Assembly: GCA_008828725.1 (NCBI GenBank)
Contig: MEHQ01002596.1
Span: 644,601 to 708,600 of the forward strand
Direction of reading: 5' to 3'
From: Saccharina japonica
Lineage: Eukaryota; Sar; Phaeophyceae; Laminariales; Laminariaceae
Length of the DNA: 64,000 bases
Both the position numbers and the translations under genes were made by a program. Below, piece by piece: positions 34,301 through 41,737 of the stretch. Within the stretch, counting starts at the first letter, position 1. Every line of letters starts with the position of its first letter. The notes under the pieces are model-generated. The model was not told the origin of the DNA and did not search any database. It was given only the letters and a program-made list of their open reading frames with translations.

Positions 34301-35533
34301 CCCGCGGATTGGGGTCATGACCCATGAAGAGCCATGGTTATTACCGCCCATAGATAGCCGCAATCTTACGAGGTATGAAGAAAACCGTCAACATTGTCTC
34401 GCACATTACATCCTTCAGGATGAAGCACTTGTCGTGGCCGACGACTTCACTACGAGAGCGAGGGAGCTTCAGGAGGGTACCGGAATGCCGCCTGGCGATG
34501 TGGATTTTATGGCCGCAAAGGTAAGCAAAACGTGGTATCTACCCCTCGTCCACACCTTTGGTGACTGTCGTCATACAGCCGAACGCATGAGTGCCCGAAT
34601 ATTTAAGATCATGTACGTCATGAATCGGCCACGTACAAAGTATCAGTCGTGAAGTAAACTGTTTGGAGGCTTGGAATAAATTGGTACGATCACTATTCTA
34701 CGCCAATGCGTTGACATTTCCTTCACCCCTTGACTCTGAAACAGTCAACTCCTGAGACATTTTACGTTTTCCCAGTGTTACAATATCGGCTTACAGCTGC
34801 TGGAGATGGGCCGGCCAAGCGAGGCCGAAAGATTCGTCGGAAAAGCGCTCGGCTTCATCAAGATAGGCGCTAGTGAGGCATTCAACAACCGCTGGGGAGA
34901 AACCATTCACCAGGTACAGTACACAAGGCAGCGGACTAGCAATCAATGCCAATGATATTGCCTCAATTTCCACGCGGCTATAAACAGTAGGTAATACCTC
35001 TCGCATTCGAGTCAGCAGCTGGTTGAAAACGCTTGATAATCGAGAACCCTTTCGTTTTTTTATCATCCATCTCTTCGTGTCGTAGTTGCTACGGGTGAAC
35101 ATAGCAACCAGAAACAAATATGGCGCATAAACACATGGGGATACCTGGGTACCTTTCTAGTGAGCAAGTATTTAGCGTAGGATCATTTTAGGGTTTATCA
35201 TGGGTTCTCGTTTCACTGCCCCCCCCCGCGCAATAGCGAAGATGTTCATCGGTGCAAATTTGTTCTGGTTTTGTGTCCTTGCTTGAACCCCTAAACACCT
35301 GCGCTCGTTTGGGTTTGAACGTGTCCTTCGCCCCACACGTACAGGTCTACCGGGGCTGCCTGCAAGCTAAAGAGAGCGATGCAGTGACAACCGGCAGTAG
35401 GAACGTCGTGCCAGCGAGCATGCGGGGTGGTTTGGCGATGCCCACCAGTCAAGCTTCGAGGGCAGGGAGGGCGTTTCTCCCCACTGGCCTATTCCCGATA
35501 CCCTCGAGCACCACCGGCGAAAGGGAGGCATAG
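13221..35533 (+). CDS. SPO22/ZIP4-like TPR meiosis protein (gene level, 24 exons)
   Basis: Hand-built model of 24 exons encoding about 1,340 residues; each exon is listed separately. The protein is almost all TPR-like helical pairs, broken by Gly/Ser/Pro-rich inserts (around residues 165-190, 410-440 and 680-760). Features that fit SPO22/ZIP4 are an N-terminal LCRLFSKAG segment, FVKLA-like helices, ACWNLAV (compare AWN in the family) followed by LLARQNCMVLGIAATLEL, and a C-terminal LLEMGRPSEAERFVGKALGF helix pair. Family members in plants and fungi are ZMM scaffold proteins that promote class I crossovers on meiotic chromosomes; I infer the same role. The start ATG (13221) sits in GCCGCCATGT. 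Splice phases agree at 22 of 23 junctions. It is longer than the usual 900-1,000 residues. Another large TPR protein remains possible. Confidence 0.6.
14125..14285 (+). CDS. SPO22/ZIP4-like exon 2
   Basis: Acceptor CTGCTTTCACAG; donor GTGCGT; phase 0 in, phase 2 out. It encodes KGVQLHNNARKLPQ and WKSTAVAYLRATAASLVSLG, helical segments like the family's N-terminal region. Confidence 0.6.
14755..14824 (+). CDS. SPO22/ZIP4-like exon 3 (GC donor)
   Basis: Acceptor TTGTTCTAAAAG; phase 2 in completes a Cys codon. It encodes ANLCRLFSKAGNMLVEEAGD. I place the donor at AGG/GCAAGT (GC type). This joins EEAGDDIR directly to ALEMFDDAE, a plausible TPR. A GT donor at 14891 keeps phase as well but adds 22 unlikely residues. 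Confidence 0.6.
15501..15561 (+). CDS. SPO22/ZIP4-like exon 4 (GC donor)
   Basis: Acceptor GTCAACTCAG; phase 0 in. It encodes ALEMFDDAETFFRRLPGSFY. The donor is ACG/GCAAGT, phase 1 out. The choice is supported because the next exon needs exactly two bases to complete a Gly codon. Confidence 0.6.
16198..16319 (+). CDS. SPO22/ZIP4-like exon 5
   Basis: Acceptor CGGTGCAG; donor CAG/GTAGGC; phase 1 in, 0 out. It encodes a Gly-rich start, then LSLSAEDLVMAMHKASSRRI and ends TTGNVDQ. Confidence 0.6.
16857..17002 (+). CDS. SPO22/ZIP4-like exon 6
   Basis: Acceptor TTCGTACACAG; donor CAG/GTGCAC; phase 0 in, 2 out. It encodes MVTGYEHQLKMLSLNAPAGL and ends GSSRLFR across the junction. The phase-2 end matches exon 7. 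Confidence 0.6.
17255..18080 (+). mobile_element. repeat family D, long copy in intron 6
   Basis: It begins GACTCATCCCACGGTATACC and carries TTCTGAGGCAA and TCTTCGAAGTCGT blocks. It shares several blocks, in the same order, with 32345-32610. Shorter minus-strand pieces lie at 28937-29035 and 32870-32985. Ends were not resolved exactly. No coding sequence. Confidence 0.5.
18438..18554 (+). CDS. SPO22/ZIP4-like exon 7 (GC donor)
   Basis: Acceptor GTGATTTTCAG; phase 2 in. It encodes MSLRALGGDLDEPTTEASKA and RTMLFSLAHCYSQ. The donor is AAAG/GCAAGC, phase 2 out. Joining it to exon 8 makes LAHCYSQSGDHTQAILC, a clear TPR-like helix turn. Confidence 0.65.
19012..19120 (+). CDS. SPO22/ZIP4-like exon 8
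   Basis: Acceptor CTGTCGAGCAG; donor AAG/GTGCGG; phase 2 in, 0 out. It encodes GDHTQAILCTKKLEDIKESA and HTDVMELFFAKSK. It has no in-frame start codon, so a simple ORF search misses it. Confidence 0.65.
19165..19407 (-). mobile_element. MITE family A, copy 2 (intron 8)
   Basis: The left end is ACGCATGCTACGATAGAGGT; the right end is its near-perfect inverse, finishing GTGGCACGCGT. An exact 6-bp direct repeat CTCTCG flanks both sides (19159-19164 and 19408-19413), which defines the element and its target duplication. 243 bp, inverted relative to copy 1. Confidence 0.85.
19797..19987 (+). CDS. SPO22/ZIP4-like exon 9
   Basis: Acceptor GTCTTTCGCAG; donor ACAG/GTTGGA; phase 0 in, 2 out. It encodes VLCDAGDLTGAYDAAEALVG (TPR-like), a Ser-rich linker, then SLGLFAKIADR. 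Confidence 0.65.
20561..20888 (+). CDS. SPO22/ZIP4-like exon 10 (probable GC donor)
   Basis: Of two acceptors, CATAGCCCAG (to 20560) keeps phase and CATCAG (to 20576) does not. It encodes FHDRFAVALARFEGTSKAVD and ALLGGLAMAIRLRSEG, a Gly/Pro-rich insert, then KAMTLAEKTADELIARVTIE. The donor CAG/GCTAGT gives the phase 0 that exon 11 requires; the GT four bases later does not. Confidence 0.6.
21573..21798 (+). CDS. SPO22/ZIP4-like exon 11
   Basis: Acceptor TACCCACAG; donor GAG/GTGGGT; phase 0 in, 1 out. It encodes AEAALEGLVTFAESFQGRGE and CAKWCDRAIRLAKGLSN, a textbook TPR pair, and a Ser/Pro/Glu linker. Confidence 0.7.
22236..22483. mobile_element. MITE family C (intron 11)
   Basis: The 248-bp element has perfect 10-bp ends, ACTGGTGCTA and TAGCACCAGT. 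Inside is a CGCTTGGCCGAGTGGC block. Related sequence with the same block and the same TAGCACCAG end occurs at about 32130-32310 and 33150-33215, in intron 20. No target duplication is obvious. Confidence 0.6.
22667..22761 (+). CDS. SPO22/ZIP4-like exon 12
   Basis: Donor GAG/GTAAGT is strong. The acceptor AGCAAG (to 22666) is weak but gives the required phase and completes a Gly codon. It encodes MECRLGDFSSSSLSLDQALA then LCPTDGRARE, a near-consensus TPR that continues exon 11. A start at 22571 also keeps phase and would add a Cys/Arg-rich stretch. Confidence 0.6.
22949..23575. mobile_element. MITE family A composite (intron 12) with a nested MITE
   Basis: A family A end (ACGCCTGCTACGATAGAGGC) is followed at 23141 by a second, degenerate end. 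A right end, GTCGTAGCACGCGT, finishes at 23575. Inside, 23216-23365 is bounded by CTCATAAGAAA and its inverse, TTTCTTATGAG, and looks like a separate 150-bp insertion. So two family A fragments and one other element are stacked here. Confidence 0.5.
24200..24359 (+). CDS. SPO22/ZIP4-like exon 13
   Basis: Acceptor CCGCGTCAG; donor CAC/GTGACC; phase 0 in, 1 out. It encodes VAFWSAARDPARDESSLSAR and ALCEYLASCAALVAGTTET. The split His codon agrees with exon 14. Confidence 0.6.
25073..25473 (+). CDS. SPO22/ZIP4-like exon 14
   Basis: Acceptor CGGCATTGGCAG; donor CAG/GTAATA; phase 1 in, 0 out. At 401 bp this is the longest exon. It starts and ends helical (VIMVEEHLLGALLASSANL; AVQVLASMVNRVLQ) around a low-complexity Gly/Ser/Pro insert likely to be disordered. 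Confidence 0.65.
25826..26079 (-). mobile_element. MITE family A, copy in intron 14
   Basis: It begins ACACATGCTAAGATAGAGGT and ends GGCACGCCT after ACGATTTTGGGTTAAGGA. Its left half is a variant shared with 28662-28896, including CCTACTGTAGGTA and AAAAATCATAATG. Further degenerate family A ends occur just upstream at 25506 and 25665. Confidence 0.65.
26397..26677 (+). CDS. SPO22/ZIP4-like exon 15 (5' edge uncertain)
   Basis: Donor AAG/GTGCGT, phase 0 out, agrees with exon 16. It encodes PAAALWLYPAITLLLMHLQP, an acidic/Ser linker, then IGAVDDPYVDFLAK. The acceptors AAAAG (to 26396) and CTTTCAG (to 26376) both break phase with exon 14. An unrecognised small exon or a different donor in exon 14 is therefore likely. 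Confidence 0.5.
26977..27192 (+). CDS. SPO22/ZIP4-like exon 16
   Basis: Acceptor GACGGATTCAG; donor AAG/GTTAGT; phase 0 both sides. It opens with ACWNLAVICCGSGGG, the best single match to the family's conserved AWN segment. An insert follows, and it closes with SELLVLAPAFFK. Confidence 0.7.
28662..28896 (-). mobile_element. MITE family A, copy in intron 16
   Basis: The right end CTTCGTAGCACGCC and internal ACGATTTTGGGTTAAGGA match the copy at 25826-26079. The left end is degraded. A family D fragment (minus strand) follows at 28937-29035. Other degraded family A ends dot 27.3-28.5 kb of this 2.1-kb intron. Confidence 0.55.
29337..29567 (+). CDS. SPO22/ZIP4-like exon 17
   Basis: C-rich acceptor ending CGACACAG; phase 0. 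It encodes ASRQWTEIRAGANG then LLARQNCMVLGIAATLEL, similar to the family's helix after AWN. The 3' edge is uncertain: GT at 29568 or a GC donor at 29541 (CAG/GCTCTT) both keep phase. The frame also stays open through to exon 18, so the intron may be retained. Confidence 0.6.
29646..29810 (+). CDS. SPO22/ZIP4-like exon 18
   Basis: Acceptor CTTTCTCTCGCAG; donor CTA/GTAAGT; phase 0 both sides. It has a polar start, then SGPYQFDILPRLYLQFIFDR. Confidence 0.6.
30327..30413 (+). CDS. SPO22/ZIP4-like exon 19 (5' edge uncertain)
   Basis: Donor GCG/GTAGGT, phase 0. It encodes MLEWCRKEVEVATGLNRQLS. The in-phase acceptor is CACGAG (to 30326); the better-looking CTTCGCAG (to 30316) would shift the frame. 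Confidence 0.45.
31258..31550 (+). mobile_element. MITE family A, copy in intron 19
   Basis: It begins ACGCGTGCTGTGATATAGGT, contains ACCCAAACTCGTCGGAA and ends GATCGTAGCACGT. It is longer than copy 1 because of an internal TTTACGAGCGAACG-type insert. Confidence 0.6.
31724..31864 (+). CDS. SPO22/ZIP4-like exon 20
   Basis: Acceptor CATCCACAAG (or AAGCAG three bases on); donor CAG/GTAAAA; phase 0. It encodes MRSILLVAEMSVLSRMGDAV and ends CSANLLHYCVQ, strongly helical. Confidence 0.65.
32345..32985. mobile_element. repeat family D pieces in intron 20
   Basis: A plus-strand piece (32345-32610) and a minus-strand piece (32870-32985) share CATCCCAC, TTCTGAGGCAA and TTGGGGTTTTGCAGTTA with 17255-18080. 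The 1.5-kb intron also holds family C fragments at about 32130-32310 and 33150-33215. Confidence 0.5.
33404..33547 (+). CDS. SPO22/ZIP4-like exon 21
   Basis: Acceptor CAATCCGTCCAG; donor AGG/GTAAGT; phase 0. It encodes SELCRLCIRRCLEDNPVDTR and ALGEFYRRLIMCASGR, TPR-like. Confidence 0.7.
34121..34305. repeat. small inverted-repeat element (intron 21)
   Basis: GGGTCGGGTCA (34122-34132) is inverted at 34293-34303. Between them are AGGTC pentamer runs and three CGAGTCNACCGA repeats. It is probably a small transposon remnant. Confidence 0.4.
34419..34520 (+). CDS. SPO22/ZIP4-like exon 22
   Basis: Acceptor ACATCCTTCAG; donor AAG/GTAAGC; phase 0. It encodes DEALVVADDFTTRARELQEG and ends VDFMAAK. 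Confidence 0.65.
34797..34913 (+). CDS. SPO22/ZIP4-like exon 23
   Basis: Acceptor ATCGGCTTACAG; donor CAG/GTACAG; phase 0. It encodes LLEMGRPSEAERFVGKALGF, a typical C-terminal helix pair of the family, and ends RWGETIHQ. Confidence 0.7.
35345..35533 (+). CDS. SPO22/ZIP4-like exon 24 (terminal)
   Basis: Acceptor CCCACACGTACAG; phase 0; TAG at 35531-35533. It encodes VYRGCLQAKESDAVTTGS and a disordered, Ser/Thr/Pro-rich tail. Confidence 0.65.
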   Translation, partial: VYRGCLQAKESDAVTTGSRNVVPASMRGGLAMPTSQASRAGRAFLPTGLFPIPSSTTGEREA

Positions 35534-37422
35534 GTTGTGAAACACCAACAGAGGCGAGCGCGCAACGGGGGGGTCGATCTCGGGCCGTTTCAACTGTGTG
35601 GGTGCCGAAAACTTATATTCCCGACCTACCCCAGGGATCGTGGGAAATGCTCCACAAAAAGTCTGGATGGAAAAACAATATACAATGTGGGCTTCGTAGG
35701 ACGTCAAGTACAGTATCGGAGCATGCCTCCACTGCGTTTTTTATTGTGTTTGCTATGTTTTGAGGCCGAGCTAGCTCGTGCTACGGCCGGCGCTAGGTTT
35801 CGGTTCCCCCGGTGAGTATCACGTATATACGGCTTTGCGCTGTGTGTGTTTGTTTGGAGGACGAACGGAGCAATGGGCGGGGGAACTGGCCCACCAATCC
35901 CACCCAAATGGTCCCAAGCTGTCTTCTCCTGCTCCAAACAATATGCGACCGCCCACACGGGACATGGGGTACGTAGATAAACATCCTACATATTGCACCC
36001 AACTGAAAAATCAACTCACGCAACCACGTCGCATTCAGGCATTGCAACTGGAAGCGCAATTGCAAACTGCAAGTGCCCTTCTTCCGTTAGACCGTGAGGA
36101 CAAATGCAATACGAGAGGATCCATAAAATATCTACCGGCATTTACAGACGATTTCGTGACTACGGAGGCACCTCCAGGACGCTACGTAGTCGCAAAACTT
36201 GCGAATCTGGGCGCGGCGTTCAAAAATGGCTTTTGACTTATGTTTCCGTCTCGCCTCGACAGTCGCGCGTGCATGCATACATTCGCGACGTGAATGCACC
36301 GCTTGCTGGACAATGCGCACACAGCACGCATGTTTGTTCTGTTCGTCGATTATCGTTTTGGTCTGTTTCGATCGTCAGTTACACTCTCCAGCTTAACGTG
36401 ACGGAGCTTTTACACTCAGCAACATTCTGGATACGCCGTACGGTTTCACAGGTACCCCCCCCCCCCCCCCCCCCCGATAATATCAGGCACCCCCTCCCCC
36501 GCGACACTATCTCTCTTGATTTTATTACGCATAGGGTGCAACATTCCCACAGCTCGTGGCATGTCTTCGAATTTATAAGAATTTCGAGCTTTCAGCGACG
36601 CAACAGACACAAACAAAACACATGTTTCCGTTGTCATCGCAATGCGAACCCGACATCCCCGTCAAATGAGGGGTCAGTCTACCGAGCAACACCACCAATC
36701 CAAAGATGGCGAACGCTAATCATCGTTCTGGGAGCGCTGCACTGTACTCCCCAAACTGGAACCTTGCACCTTTATGTGTTCGAGTCTGTCTAAAATACAC
36801 TGTATTTCGATCAAACGTCGCCGTACACGGCTGGGTTTCTACATGAATTCAGAGGGGTGTGTGGGCATAGGTCGCCCGTACATTTTTTTCGGCGGTCTAC
36901 CAGTAAGACCACCAAGCACGAAACTACACAAACAAAAGTACCCAGCCTCCATCGAACCATATACTGTATACTTCAAGTATACCGTAGCAACGGCAACAAC
37001 AAGGTTCGAGGTGTACCAGATATCTGCAGTACTGTACGTACTGTAGGTCATATCCCTATACCACCGCCGTCCTAAACAAAAAAAAAACTAGTCTCCGGGA
37101 TACCTGAGGGCAGAAATGATCGCATAATATTCCGCACAATCCTTGTGACACACCTAGTCGTTGGTGTTGGGTCTCAACGTACACATCCTTGACAACACTC
37201 GACATCACAAGGTTGCTAGTCAAACTGGGGGGTCTTTGCAAAACCGGGTGATGCGTGTGGCAGACGTTCCGGTCTAGCTACGCCATAGAGGTTGAAAAGT
37301 TGACCAATACATGAACCGCGGGACCCCCCCCCCCCCATTTTTGTCAAGACCCTCCACCCTCTAGCAGTTTCGCACTTCATAATATGTGTGCAAAAATAAG
37401 GATTCCTCAGTCGATCTGTGTG
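35534..37422. other. intergenic, no clear gene
   Basis: This lies between the ends of two convergent genes. It contains the 3' flank of the meiotic gene, a poly-C run (about 36456-36474) and frames of 152 and 229 residues (35778-36236, 36104-36793) that overlap each other and resemble nothing. Confidence 0.4.
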
Positions 37423-38205
37423 CTAGAACACGGTCCAAGGGGTGGCATCTCCGGCTCTTTCGGCCCCACTCTCGCCACCTTGTTGCGGCTGTTCATCCTC
37501 AACTACGGGCCGGACTAGAGTCGGCTGCGAAAACTCCAATATCGTGTCGATCACAGCCTGCGGAAGGGACGCCAACGGGCTACAGCCGATCCCAGCAGCA
37601 TTGGTATCAACATCGTTCAGTGCTGCATCACGTTGATACGCCCCCCCTGTACCGGTGTGGCCCTTCCTGTTGCCGATCAGCACGACGCGGACTATGTCCC
37701 AGGAGAGCAGCACAGGGGCAATCGCAGAGAAATCCACAACGATGTTGTCGCACCAATAAGGGTTTTCACCTCCAAAGCTAATCCTGACATCCAGCGCATT
37801 TCCTTGAGCGTTGCCTGGCGCGCCCGCAGAGGTGGTGTGCTGCGCATTGGACCCGCGCACCATAACATTCCCGATGTGGAAGAGCAACCAACCACCTGGA
37901 TTGGCTTCGTTGTATCGCCTCGAGTGGGACCATGAATAGACCGCTTCAGACTCCTGCCGCGAAATGGGCGGGCGTTCAGGGGAAGGATGCCCCAGAAAAC
38001 CACTACCTTGGCTTCCATTGGGAGAAGCGTCCACCTTCCATTCGGCGGCGAAGTCTAGCAAGGGCTCACTCCTGGTGGTTTGCTTGATTCTGATAAAAGC
38101 GGCGTAAAGTCCAGGCCGTGGAGCGAGAACTGTGGCATTCACACTTAACCAGCAGACGTTGTTCAAGCGCCACACGACGCCGCGCGGAGAGGTAGCCTCG
38201 GGTAC
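37423..38205 (-). CDS. PP2/F-box-associated-like domain protein, terminal exon
   Basis: The minus-strand frame is open from 38268 to the stop at 37423. A CAG acceptor (38208-38206) suggests the exon begins VPEATSPRGVV. Order of segments: VCWLSVNATVLAPRPGLYAA, a variable loop with EPLLDFAAEWKV, GWLLFHIGNVMVRG, DVRISFGGENPYWCDNIVVD, LSWDIVRVVLI, then a polar tail. The W-L, G-x-Y-A-A and G-W-x(4)-G pattern recalls phloem-protein-2-like and F-box-associated beta domains, which bind glycans or ubiquitin-ligase targets. The match is by eye only. Upstream exons were not found with confidence; 38269-38370 may hold one (VQVTIFPLQR). The gene is convergent with the meiotic gene. Confidence 0.45.
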   Translation of the reverse strand, partial: VPEATSPRGVVWRLNNVCWLSVNATVLAPRPGLYAAFIRIKQTTRSEPLLDFAAEWKVDASPNGSQGSGFLGHPSPERPPISRQESEAVYSWSHSRRYNEANPGGWLLFHIGNVMVRGSNAQHTTSAGAPGNAQGNALDVRISFGGENPYWCDNIVVDFSAIAPVLLSWDIVRVVLIGNRKGHTGTGGAYQRDAALNDVDTNAAGIGCSPLASLPQAVIDTILEFSQPTLVRPVVEDEQPQQGGESGAERAGDATPWTVF

Positions 38206-38379
38206 CTGTACCCAATGTAGTCCGTCGCCCCAGGCGACGCTAACTCCGCCGTCGAGAGTTGCATGACCTTAACGAAGCAGCACGTTGGAGTACGACGGTT
38301 TTGGGCCATCTCGGGGTAAGTTTTGAGTTGCGGAGAACGTTGTAGTGGAAATATGGTGACTTGCACTCTTGGGCGACCA

Positions 38380-38407
38380 GGGGGGGGGGGGGGGGGGGGG
38401 GGGGGGG
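38380..38407. repeat. poly-G run
   Basis: 28 bases long; it would be C-rich on the sense strand of the minus-strand gene, just ahead of a candidate exon. Length is likely unreliable in the assembly. Confidence 0.9.
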
Positions 38408-39254
38408 CGTTAGCCGAACAACGAATCAAAACGCGTACAGCAGCTCGGTCCGGGTCAAGCATATACATAGTTTATCACCACTTTCTTTATTAGGGGGCTG
38501 GTGTGGCCGGGCACACATACAATAGCTCGGCCGGCGGCAAGCATATTGCTCGCTGGTAGCAACTTCCTTTGCTGGGGGGGTGATATGATCGTGGTGAAAA
38601 ATGTACTATCCAACTTCAACGGAAGGATATATGCACACAAGAATCCAAGGGGCGGGACCCTTCAACGGACACGTGAAGTTTCTGATGAAGACGAAGTGCT
38701 GTTTTAACGGGTATATTTTGGGTCAAGTGTACAGTAGACGGTTCAGACTTCGATCAAGTCGAGTAGGCGCAAGTTTTCTCTCCATGCGCGAGTCGGGTAT
38801 CTAGGCGTTGACCGGCAAATTGACGTGCTTATTCTTGAGAAGCGTGGCACAATGTTTTCTTTCCACTGTCCATTTCGGTTGGATACACTTCTGACGGTAG
38901 GTTTCGAGGCCAGTAGATAGGACTTTAAAGGGGTCCTGGCGCAGAGAAATCAGCCAACATCACGTACGTTAGAGGCGATGGATCAGGAACCCAGTTGTAA
39001 TGGAGGCCCGCCTGCAATAAAGACCTACCTGGTACCAGGTACTCTGAGCAAGGATGAAACCCCAAAACCTTCGCATCATACCAGGTATGTACGAATATTC
39101 CCGTTTCACACATTTGCCAAAGCTTACGGTACAACGCCACTTTTTTAATGGATGCATACTAATCCAAGACATTCATTACTCTTCACCTTTGAAGGACACG
39201 ATATGATATTTAGGTCTAAACTATTGCTGTTGCTGGGCCGGGATACATCGGGAC
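38408..39254. other. no gene seen
   Basis: Short frames only; no transposon ends or RNA genes recognised. Confidence 0.4.
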
Positions 39255-39955
39255 TTGGCCATGGCGTCAGTCCATGGGGGATGCCATGAGATGCCAGGGC
39301 AAGTTTCGTGGGCTCTCGTAGGATTCCATTGTATCCCATTCACAGAACGTCCCATACGATGCCATGGACAGGCCCATGGTATCCCGTGGGATCCCAGGGC
39401 ATCCCACGGGGAGTCCCGTTGGACGCATGTGATGACATACGCCCTCTCGTGTTGTCCAATGGGATCTCAGGGGATCGTGGAACCCCAGTAGAATTCCCAT
39501 CCCATGTCATTTTATGGGACTTCCCATCAAACCCAATTTCCGCCACCCCATGAAACTTGGCATGGCATTCCATGGCATCTCACTTGATTACCCATGACAT
39601 CCCGTGGGCCTTCCCATGGAATTTGATGGCATCCCAGACCCCCTGCCATGTCAAGGCTCATGGGTTGCCATCGGAAGTATGGGATGCCCTGGGAAAGCCG
39701 AGTGGATTCTCGCGGGATACCATGGCACTTCTCGTGGGATGTCATGTGGGTTCACATGGGCAGTCCCATGGAATCCCGTGGGATCCCATGGCATTCCATG
39801 GGGAATCCCGTGGGGTGCCATGGCATTGGCCGGTGGGTGCCACATGCGATGCCATGGGACAATACGGGAAGTGCCATGGGATCCCACCGGATCCCACGGA
39901 TTCTCGTCGGACTTCGTGGGATTCCACAAGAAGTTATGTAATGCCTGGTATATCG
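39255..39955. repeat. GGGATCCC/CCATGG palindrome array
   Basis: CCCATGGNATCCC and TGGGATCCCATGG units repeat about every 11-13 bases on both strands. Outliers lie at 40083-40110 and 40355-40450. Overlapping frames of 61-137 residues across it, in several phases, are repeat artefacts rich in H, G, P and W. Confidence 0.85.
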
Positions 39956-40659
39956 TGGGAGCGCAAATAGATACAGACCAAGTGTTTCGTCTTCTATAAG
40001 GTACCAGGTAATGCGGCAGAAGAAATTCCACTCTAAACCGCACAGCCTTCCTCCAAAGGGCATGTCATCGATATACTGTAGTATCCCACGGGATCCCACG
40101 GAACGTCCCGCTGATGGCTCTTGCGGGTTCCGTCAGAAAAATCCAAGGGAAGTCAGCATGGGACTCCAACGTTTCTCCGGTAACATTCCGTCCACGTATT
40201 AATTAGTATATAGTTGGGGTCAATGAGGCCTCTCTGCTGCGATCAGCCGGAGACTCTCACCCAGGGCTACTACTCGTACCCCCGCATTGATTCGCCTGTA
40301 TTCAACGCGGCACCCATATACTGTGATTGGACTCCAGCGAGGGAAGTCATCATGCCCATGGGATCCCATAGAATGTCAAAGGATTCTGATAAAGGTATCA
40401 TGAGATCCCATGTGATGCCATGGGACGCCAACGGGATCGTATATGGGATATCATGTGCCCCGTTGCGAAAAAATAAACCTTACGGGCTGGTTCCATAGCA
40501 ACAGTCTTAACATTTCGGTCCATAAAACAATTAATACACTGAACTTCAAAACACTAAACATATCCACGTGACCGCATCAACATGCAAGGGGAACACATCG
40601 GTGAAGCTGGTTTTGGCGTGCGAGCTGTAGTTCGCGAGAGACGCGCCCTATGTGCAGGA

Positions 40660-41590
40660 GCATCTTGCAAAACGTTTTGCTCAAACTAAACACTCATTTC
40701 GAAGCCGTATTGACGTCGAAATGAGTACGAAACACAAATTTCGAAGCCGTATTGAGGCCAGTTGAATAGCAAGACGATTTGTCGAAACGATACGCCTGGG
40801 CCGTACGTGTGTTGTTGGGGTGTTTTTCATGAATGAGTCGTTGGGTCATAACTTGATGGCCGTTCCAGCCTGAATGTATACCACATTTTACCATGGTGCC
40901 AACAACTCTTGCGCCGGGATCCTCCCCTCTTGAATCGGGATGTTTCGGGGGCGGGCACAACCGAGACGGAGGTGTCTGTGTGCGTGTGTGCCCCCGGGTG
41001 TTCGAAAGATGGGAGGCTGGTCGTGCGTTGTGCGTCGCGCCCATTCTCGCCACGTTTTCGACGGTTTCGAGAAACAGTCTCGCCGCGTTTTCGACGGTTT
41101 CAACAAAAAAAAACTCGCCGCGTTTTGGTTCGAACGTAACGCAGCTCCGCGGCTCCTCTAGTTTCCAACGCAGAGGCTCGTAGGTGCACTGAACTCGAGC
41201 CACCTGCATCACCTTACGTTATATATGGGCTTGTATGGGCTACTCCAGTAGATTTGAATCAGGTTGCATCAGGCAAATGGATCAGCCAAGGCAGCTTTTG
41301 TTCGCCTACACAGAGTACTCAAAACTCAAAAACAGACCAAGAAGACTCGCCGCTCTGAATGATGGAATGACTCTATGCCCCGTCAAGTCAAGTAGTTTCG
41401 TCCCCAGTCCCCAGTCTAAGATCAAGTCACTTGTTGTGTATAGGAATTAGTGTTCAGTCGTGGGTATAGGATTTAATGGAGGTGAGAAATATCACCCCCC
41501 CTCCCCTCGGCAGGCCCGAAGTACAAATATTGGATTGTGGGTCTCGGGTCTCGGGTCTGTTTTTTTTTTTTTTGTGCACCCTTGCACCAC
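40660..41590. mobile_element. element 2, degraded solo copy
   Basis: Matches the inserted element at 44397-45769 in the same orientation: CGAAGCCGTATTGA, GGATCCTCCCCTCTTGAATC, CCGCGTTTTCGACGGTTTC and GATCAAGTCACTTGTTGTGT occur in the same order. It lacks the 404-bp inner insertion, so it shows the empty site. Its terminal repeats are decayed. Confidence 0.75.
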
Positions 41591-41737
41591 CTCGTCGTTT
41601 TTTGGTACGTATCGTAATGAAGAACAACCCTGCCAAATTTCGTTTCACTTCGTACTCGAAAAAACCAGGGTGCTAAAGCTTTAAGAAGCTAAGTTCCGCC
41701 TGTCGGTGGAACTGTAGCTCGTGAACCTTGAATCTTT

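Noticed and set aside
35778..36793. 152- and 229-residue frames after the meiotic gene
   Set aside because: They overlap in different frames, have a mixed composition including a poly-C run, and show no domain or splice context.
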